Source of the DNA: Liolophura sinensis
Lineage: Eukaryota; Mollusca; Polyplacophora; Chitonida; Chitonidae
Length of the DNA: 64,000 nt
Direction of reading: 5' to 3'
Assembly: GCF_032854445.1 (NCBI RefSeq)
Contig: NC_088297.1
Location: 9,138,163-9,202,162, forward strand
The stretch's first letter is position 1. Each line of letters begins with the position of its first letter. The notes beneath the pieces are model-generated. The model was not told the DNA's origin, searched no databases, and saw only the letters and a list, made by a program, of their open reading frames with translations. Made by a program: the position numbers and the translations under genes. Of the stretch, positions 57,706 through 64,000 are shown piece by piece.

Positions 57706-57886
57706 GAATAAGTAAGTAATTACATAACTAAGTAACTAAGTAAGTAACTGAAAAAGTAAATAAATATGAGCAGGCTAGAACAGTACCAAGACTTTCTGTT
57801 TTTAGATATATTGGTTTAGGTCAGAGCAGTATAAACAGTGCAGGTCTCACAGTTCAGCTTCACAATTCATCGTTGTCAATTTTCAG

Positions 57887-58444
57887 AAAGATGCCCAACA
57901 AACCCTGCTGTTCAGAACTCGAAAAATAGAGCGAGTGTTCGATATGTTTGACTTAGACAATGACGGCATCATCTGCATGGCCGACTGTATGGTCTTCCCA
58001 AATAATTTATTGGAAGCTGGTAAAATTGTCGACGGAACGCGTCTGAGAAAACTTTACAAGGAACACTATGTACGAGCATGCCAGGCCGCCGGGTATCCAG
58101 CAGAGCAAGTGTCCATGGGGAAGGATGACTGGGTTCGGGGTGTCGTAAATATTCTTGAAACGGACTGGTACCGCATGGAATGTGTTCCTGGAGTGGTGGA
58201 CATATATTTTGCTGCTCTCGATGTCAACCAGGATGGGAAAATAGGGTTCAGTGAGTGGGAACACTTCTACAAGACCCGAGGGATCAATGATGAAGAGTTT
58301 TTGATCCGGACCTTTCGGCAGATGGATACAAATGGAGATGGAGTAATCTCCCCTGAAGAGTTTAAACTCGCCTTCACAATTCTAGCCACAGGGGATGATC
58401 CAAACCAGGACTTCTCCTTTCTGTACGCCAGGCGTGAAAAATGA
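57887..58444 (+). CDS. EF-hand calcium-binding protein, SCP type (SCP-3), main exon
   Basis: The long exon follows a TTTTCAG acceptor at 57880-57886, in the same phase as SCP-1 and SCP-2, and gives 185 residues to the TGA. By analogy, a tiny first exon carrying the ATG should lie upstream; I cannot locate it, so the start is open. EF loops are at exon-relative residues 22-33 (DLDNDGIICMAD), 112-123 (DVNQDGKIGFSE) and 147-158 (DTNGDGVISPEE). The C-terminus FSFLYARREK is a variant of YSFLYARK. It is much more diverged from SCP-1 and SCP-2 than they are from each other, so it is the older paralogue. The role is probably Ca2+ buffering, with a possibly different expression pattern because its flanks share nothing with the other copies. 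Confidence 0.85.
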   Translation, partial: KDAQQTLLFRTRKIERVFDMFDLDNDGIICMADCMVFPNNLLEAGKIVDGTRLRKLYKEHYVRACQAAGYPAEQVSMGKDDWVRGVVNILETDWYRMECVPGVVDIYFAALDVNQDGKIGFSEWEHFYKTRGINDEEFLIRTFRQMDTNGDGVISPEEFKLAFTILATGDDPNQDFSFLYARREK

Positions 58445-58545
58445 TTAATTTAAAAGCCATATATACAAATTACCTGCTAAATGAAACAGTTCATTGTGTT
58501 ACGATATGGCAAAACATATTGCCCCTGTTAAAACTATGAAACCTT

Positions 58546-58551
58546 AATAAA
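58546..58551 (+). promoter_or_regulatory. Candidate polyadenylation signal for SCP-3
   Basis: This AATAAA lies 102 bases after the stop codon and is followed by T-rich sequence near 58585. Confidence 0.55.
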
Positions 58552-59187
58552 TTCATTCAGTGATTCACTCAGGCTATGGATGTTGAGTTTTTCTTTTCTT
58601 TGAAGATTTGCACAATAACCAAAGTCACAGTAAAAAGTGACTGTGGCTAATCTATGGTGTTGCCGTCTCCTCCGGGCAACATATTAAGTAAGTGAAACAT
58701 TATGCAAGATATATGACATAAGACACTAATCAAATACAGAAAATAAAATTTACTCTAGTTTACTCTAGAACTGAAATGAACATAATTTATATGACATCAG
58801 CACTGTAAAATTATACAGTTCATATAAATGTAATTAAATCCACAATTCACAAATCTGTGAGTCACACGTAGGAAACATTGTCAGTAACTCGCCGTAGTCA
58901 CATGGTTTACACGGGGCATTTTAGTATCGTCCACTCATAAAACCGAAAAATAATTGGAAAATTGAAAAATTCTTGAGCACGGCGTTAAACAACTGTCAAA
59001 CAAAGAATCGCATGATAGTCCACAAAACCCAGGTCTCTGGCTACACTTCATAATACCCACTGATCGGACTCACTGACATTCACACATAATGGACGCTTAC
59101 AAGATTCCACTGCCAGTCACTCAGATGTGACTGGAAAAGTCTAGCTGGGTTATTTAATGATATATTATTTATTTAAAAGGGTCGTCC
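58552..59187. other. Intergenic downstream of SCP-3
   Basis: Nothing is recognised except a short S1/S2-like tail, CTTGAGCACGGCGTTAAAC, near 58972. Confidence 0.45.
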
Positions 59188-59812
59188 GAATTACCTCCCT
59201 TGATGTCACTCTCCGCTTTTTAAAGGTTCGTTTCTAGGATTAAGCTGTAGTTAGTTGAGACCTTACCATGTCGAAAACAAAATGGCAGCCCAACGTTAAA
59301 GCATTGGTGTAAAGGTCAGTTTTTGCCACTTCGCTAGCGATCAGTAAGGCCTAGCTGTACAAAATACCATCATAAAACCTCTGCAGAAATACTCAGGCTA
59401 TCTGGAAAGCTGAAAATTATATAAATCCAAGGGATACAAGATCGCTGAGAGCGATTCAAAAATAGGCATTTTTCTATGCGATAACGTTAGGAGGACCGTT
59501 TTCTTCACCCACGCCGTTAGTTGGTAACGAGATCACGTGGTCTCTAGCTTCCGATCCGTCTCGCAGAATATGTATATACTACCAAAGCAGAGAAACATCG
59601 CCATCATTTCAGACCTCTCGGTTCTCTTCATTTAAGATGAGATATCATGATTTCTGTTACATTTTGTTGTCTACAAAATAGTTGTCTCTGTTGTGACATA
59701 ACCTGTGTACTGCATGCTTTCATAGGCGAGGTCCATTTCTCGTAATTCCACGTCTCAAAAACTAATCTCACGTAACATCATAGTGGCTGTCATGCAGCAA
59801 GGGAGGTAATTC
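59188..59812. mobile_element. Candidate MITE (625 bp, 14-bp perfect terminal inverted repeats)
   Basis: GAATTACCTCCCTT at 59188-59201 is mirrored by AAGGGAGGTAATTC at 59799-59812, and similarity continues a few bases inward. There is no transposase frame inside. No target-site duplication is obvious, which lowers confidence. Confidence 0.6.
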
Positions 59813-61270
59813 AGAGCAGGTCTGCTGTTTACATGAAGGAGTCCAGGATTATGGTATGAGAAAACAGAACAGAGGCTGAGACAGTAGGAAAGGTTGCGGG
59901 ACGTATTATGCGGTGTCAGTTAAGAGTAAATAAAACTTCTGTCAAATAACCGACATGGTAATAGCAGCAATCAACATACACCAACACCGCACAGCAGCGA
60001 TAAAAGAAGTAACTGATGATACATCCGGTTAAGCCTTCAAGATAGTATATTAATAGTCCTTAAGCAAATTAGCAGAGCCCGTATTTATCAAGTAGCTTAT
60101 GAGTGAAGTAAGCCATCAATAGCAAGGGCTTAATAAGCCAAGACAACAAAGAACCTACTAGAACTTTACTGGGTAGGCCTACACGTACTTTAAATACAGC
60201 ATGGAGATTTTATTCTATTGTAGTTTAAATAAATTGCTAAATCTCTAATTGGCTTAGGACGTCTCATTCACTGAACATGATACCGCTCTTATTTCCACGG
60301 CTATTTGTCTGCGTGAAGAATTTATACTTATACAGACATTGCTCCAGTCAGATGGTCATAAGAAGGGGTATGCGCCAGGCTTCATTTTAAACCCTGCCAC
60401 AAACATTTCAAATAAAACCATTATTTAGGAAAGGCTCCATTTCTTATCTATTATATGTATGTGCTATCAGATACCATTTATAACGTTGTCCTTGTTGCTT
60501 GTCTGAACTTGGAAACCATTTAGGGTTTGTAGAGATGTATTACAGAATATTTAACTTATACGACGATAAGGCGCTTGAAGGGATACGTGGGGCAGATCTT
60601 GAGAGGAAATCCCCGCTCTTATCCAAGAGTCTGAAACTCCTGACTTAAAGCTTCAGTGGAAAAAGAGAGAGATGTATACTCTTCCCACGACAGACCAGCC
60701 GAACATGTACCTGTTGTAGTTCGGTCGAAGAACACCTAGTATTCTAATACGAGTCGACAGTGACGTATTTTAGCCGATGATTGCTTTGCTACTCTATAAT
60801 TTGTGTCTTTTCTTCTAAAGCCGCAGCCTGCGCAGTGAAGGCAAAGAGAACACCTTATTAATCAAATGCTACCATATTTATACCTAAAGTTTAACATTTG
60901 TCAAGTGACATTTTTGGCTTGATTCTCATCGATTCATCCACCTTAACGGGCCACTTAAAGAGTCTTTTCGTTAAGTTGGATTACTAAAATATCAGAAAAA
61001 AAAGTAAGCATTGGCATTACAAGTATCATTTTAAGGTCCTAAATGAATTTTTAAGTCAAACTGCCAAAGATGAAATATAGACTAGCTATAACTCTAGTCG
61101 TCAAATCTTTTATCAAACAGTCGACAACCAAAATAGACATTCCGTGTCAAAAACCGTGATGCTAATATCCAAAACAACATTCGACACAAACCAATAAAAA
61201 CTAAGACAGTACTAGTATATAAGATACGAAATCAGGACAGATTCATGCAAAGATGATTAGACAGATATTT
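59813..61270. other. Intergenic, nothing recognised
   Basis: A very decayed reverse SINE-like stretch may lie at 60540-60720 (ACTTATACGACGATAAGG). No domain-bearing frame was seen. Confidence 0.4.
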
Positions 61271-61274
61271 ACTG

Positions 61275-61420
61275 CAGCCGTACATGAGAAGGTCTGATAA
61301 CAACCTGCGGATGGTCGTGGGTTTCCCCCTTGCTTTGTCCGGTTTCCCCACCATAATGCTGGTCGCCGTTGTGTCCGTGAAATATTCTTAAGCACGGCGT
61401 AAAAACCAATCAAATAAATA
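61275..61420 (+). mobile_element. SINE S1, 3' half
   Basis: GCCGTACATGAGAAGGTCTG to TTAAGCACGGCGTAAAAACC, then AATCAAATAAATATA. Confidence 0.85.
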
Positions 61421-61424
61421 TAGA

Positions 61425-62969
61425 CAGATTTATGTGTCAGTGTGCCAGACACTCTCTGCCAATTTGCTTACAAAAGAACTATGCACATTGTAGAACTTCA
61501 GAAACTGAGTAATTATCGAAGGAAGGATAATTCATAACGTCAAAATTGAAACAATATAACTTGTCGTAACGCCAGGAAACAGATTTGGTCGTGGGTCAAT
61601 TAAGAAGTCAAGATAAGATGTGCCATCTCGAGAGTGTCCGTCTTTTTACCATCTTTTACCGTCTTTGCTCCATGTATGTTGTTTACAGCTTACAAATAAC
61701 CAATATACCAATTTGTGAATGAGAAATACATAGCCTGATGAAGATCATTCTTTAGTAATTTTTGCATATAGTCGTATTTATTACAAGAACAAGAATAGAT
61801 CAGCCAAAAGGGCTGCACAATTTGTACTCAACGGAATATCTGTACACTGTTGATATATGGCTTCCCTGAATTTTACATAGGTTTATTTCTTGGGAAATTC
61901 TGCTCTGCGAAGGTCTGGATAGATTACAGCTATGAATCTGAGCAACTGCCGTTACGGGAAATAAACTCTTCGATACGAAGCATAAGCTTGATTGTTATTG
62001 TGAAGTTTTAATACATACCAAACAAACCTCTTAATACCTTAAACTTATAGCTTGGACGGAAGATTCTATCATTCTTCCAACCCATTTGTTTTCTTATGGA
62101 GACTTAGTCCATTTAAATAAGCTTTGCGCATGCGTTCAAGTATAGAGTGCTGTAAGGTGTGTTCGCCGTTGAATTATCTTTTTCATAGTTTTAGTTTATT
62201 GTTTAGTTTGTTGTTTATTCACCAACAGTCAGAATATAGATGTATACAAGGATATAATAAAGAAGATCAAAGTATAAACATTTATGATTACAAACAAATG
62301 TTTAAGTGACTTCGAGGCGAGAATAAAATCCGGGTGGACTTGTTCTATCCCGTTATAGTCATGCATACTGTAAGTACGATTATAGAAGAACAACTACACA
62401 TGTATGTATACCGATATGACAAGATACAAGGCTGGCTGGTGGTGATACGATATAAGTTAGTTTGCTGGTAGAGATCCGATTTCATAATATTCATGAGTTG
62501 GTCCTTTAATTTATTTTAAACAGAGAAAAAGAGGTGATAGTTTTGAGATATTGGGGAAATTTGTTTCATTTTTGAGGGCCTTTCGAACGGATGGAATTTT
62601 CGGAAATGTTAGCTATTGTAAATGGCCTATAGAGATTTGGTCTTTGATTTCGTGTAGGATAAAAGTGTACGTCAGACTGCATTTTGAAAACGGTTTGAAA
62701 CGTTTCTGGAAGGTTGAAGAGACTGTATACAGACTTATAGACAATTTGGAGGCAAAAGAAGAAGCTGAGTTGAAATATGTTAAGGATTTTTAATTGACGG
62801 AATAAGGAGAGGGTGTGTGTAAGCTAGTGTGATGAAGTAATGATGCGGATTGCCCGCGCAGATTGCCCGCTTTTGCTAAATATATAAGGGAGTTACGTGT
62901 GTCCTGTATGTGTTACCCCCAAAGTGCATTTACATAGGAAAGGTAAGGTAGAATGAGGGGGGAAATACA
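61425..62969. other. Intergenic, no supported gene
   Basis: An 80-codon frame at 62551-62793 (starting MGKFVSFLRAF) shows no domain I know. The rest is AT-rich without structure. Confidence 0.4.
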
Positions 62970-64000
62970 GTATCAGAAGTGTTTTTTGTTCATTAACTTC
63001 TTTATATGTTTTATAATTCCTGTGTTGCGCGAAATTTTATTTTATATATATGTAATGTACGATGTCCATGACAGGTTAGCGCTGAAAACAACGCCAAGAA
63101 ACTTGAAATTATCAACGAATTCTATTTCATAGCTGCCTATTTTTATTTTGGGGATATCTGGAGGGAGTAATTTCTTGTATGGTTTAGTGATCATGCATTT
63201 CGTTTTATTAATATTTAATAAAACTTTATTGACATGGAACCAACGTTGAACTGACTCCAGCTCACCTGTCATAGTACCAATTATTCCTGAATATTATAAC
63301 CAGAAAGATGAAGGCTGGTGTCATCGGCAAAAAGAATGAAGTTGAAAAGAGACGGGGAGTTGATTATGTAATTTATATAGACTGAAAACAATAGGGGTCC
63401 TAATATGGATCCCTGGGGCACTCCACAGTCAATTGGGGACGTTGGGTAGGTAGCCTCTTTATAGGAAACACACTGTGACCTGTTGGGCAGCTAACTATTG
63501 AACCAGTCATTCGTTATATCCGGATATCCATTACGTCGTGATTTTTGTAGCAATATATTATGGTCTACTGTGTCGAAAGCTTGGACAGGTCAATGAAAGT
63601 AACTAAGCTGAATTTGCGCTGTTCCTTGTCCGAAAATAATTTTTCGCATAGGACAGTGTCGGCGTATACAGTAGAGTGGTTACATCGAAATCCGAACTGA
63701 GTATTTGCTTTAATGGCATTTTTTTCCAGAACATCAATCAGTTGAAGGGCGACTAACTTTTCTACAATTTTGCTGATAGCAGATGGTTCCGAAATCGGCC
63801 TGTAATAAGTAAGTTCATCACTAGATTAATGCGAATTCTAAAAGAAAGGTTAATTATATGAGAAAGAGGCACTGAGGGGCACTGAGATACAGGCTGATTT
63901 CAACACAGACATGCATACGCCATCAATACCTGGGGCAGAGGATCCTAGTTCGTAGATAAAACAGTTAACATCGGTCGGTGTGACTAGTGATAGATTAAAA
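62970..64000 (-). mobile_element. LINE reverse transcriptase, decayed, runs off the window
   Basis: On the - strand the translation gives, in order, YRPIS and SKIVEKLV blocks (about 63790-63720), QFGFR, and FIDLSK followed by FDTVDHNILL (63600-63545, motif A). Then come VPQGSILGPLLF (about 63430-63400) and FADDT (63331-63317, catalytic motif C). NINKTKCMI and NFKFLGVVF follow near 63200-63085, ending at a TGA at 62973-62975. This is a non-LTR retrotransposon ORF2 of the Jockey/CR1 group. A one-base deletion between FIDLSK and FDTVDH, and frame changes after FADDT, show that it is inactive. The 5' end lies beyond base 64000. Confidence 0.92.

Overview
The window is metazoan nuclear DNA, most likely from a marine mollusc such as a bivalve. 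It is intron-rich and AT-rich. It is crowded with tRNA-derived SINEs whose 3' ends read like TTGAGTACGGCGTAAAAC, a tail I associate with mollusc and other lophotrochozoan genomes (inference, no search run). It has no operons and no prokaryotic signals.

Two gene families are interleaved and have been duplicated locally. The first encodes small EF-hand proteins of the sarcoplasmic calcium-binding protein (SCP) type. There are three coding copies on the + strand: SCP-1 at 4234-4944, SCP-2 at 18862-19569 and SCP-3 at 57887-58444, the last lacking a visible first exon. There are also three broken remnants near 19.7 kb, 21.0-22.0 kb and 40.3-41.2 kb. SCP-1 and SCP-2 both have a 12-base first coding exon followed by one long exon. 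The second family is an OATP/SLCO organic-anion transporter on the - strand. One copy (25142-36376) assembles into nine coding exons that splice in frame into 670 residues. A second copy (43521-50867) is a pseudogene with a 198-codon deletion, two frameshifts and loss of the penultimate exon.

Layout: 0-0.15 kb, tail of a Tc1/mariner transposase; 0.4-3.4 kb, SINEs and a 22-bp repeat; 3.6-8.3 kb, SCP-1 with its 3' flank (block B); 8.3-8.5 kb, tandem hairpins; 9.1-10.7 kb, spacer-like repeats and the 3' third of a decayed 28S rRNA gene; 11.3-12.15 kb, a (CTATA)n satellite; 12.7-16.6 kb, a second copy of block B; 18.0-19.8 kb, SCP-2; 21-25 kb, SCP relics and SINEs; 25.1-39.1 kb, the intact OATP gene and its 5' flank; 39.3-41.5 kb, a decayed THAP zinc-finger relic, an inverted repeat and an SCP relic; 42.2-42.75 kb, a higher-order minisatellite; 43.5-53.2 kb, the OATP pseudogene and its 5' flank; 53.3-57.7 kb, a run of SINEs; 57.9-58.4 kb, SCP-3; 59.2-59.8 kb, a MITE candidate; 63-64 kb, a decayed LINE reverse transcriptase.

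The main story is evolutionary. A unit containing an SCP gene and an OATP gene appears to have been amplified, with deletions, conversion-like overwriting and permuted copies leaving a gradient from intact gene to relic. I found no evidence of a new multi-gene biochemical system. The strongest items for follow-up are the split, breakpoint-sharing copy of the SCP-1 region, the frame-compensated deletion in the OATP pseudogene, a recurrent element with inverted arms present at eight places, and the tandem hairpins.
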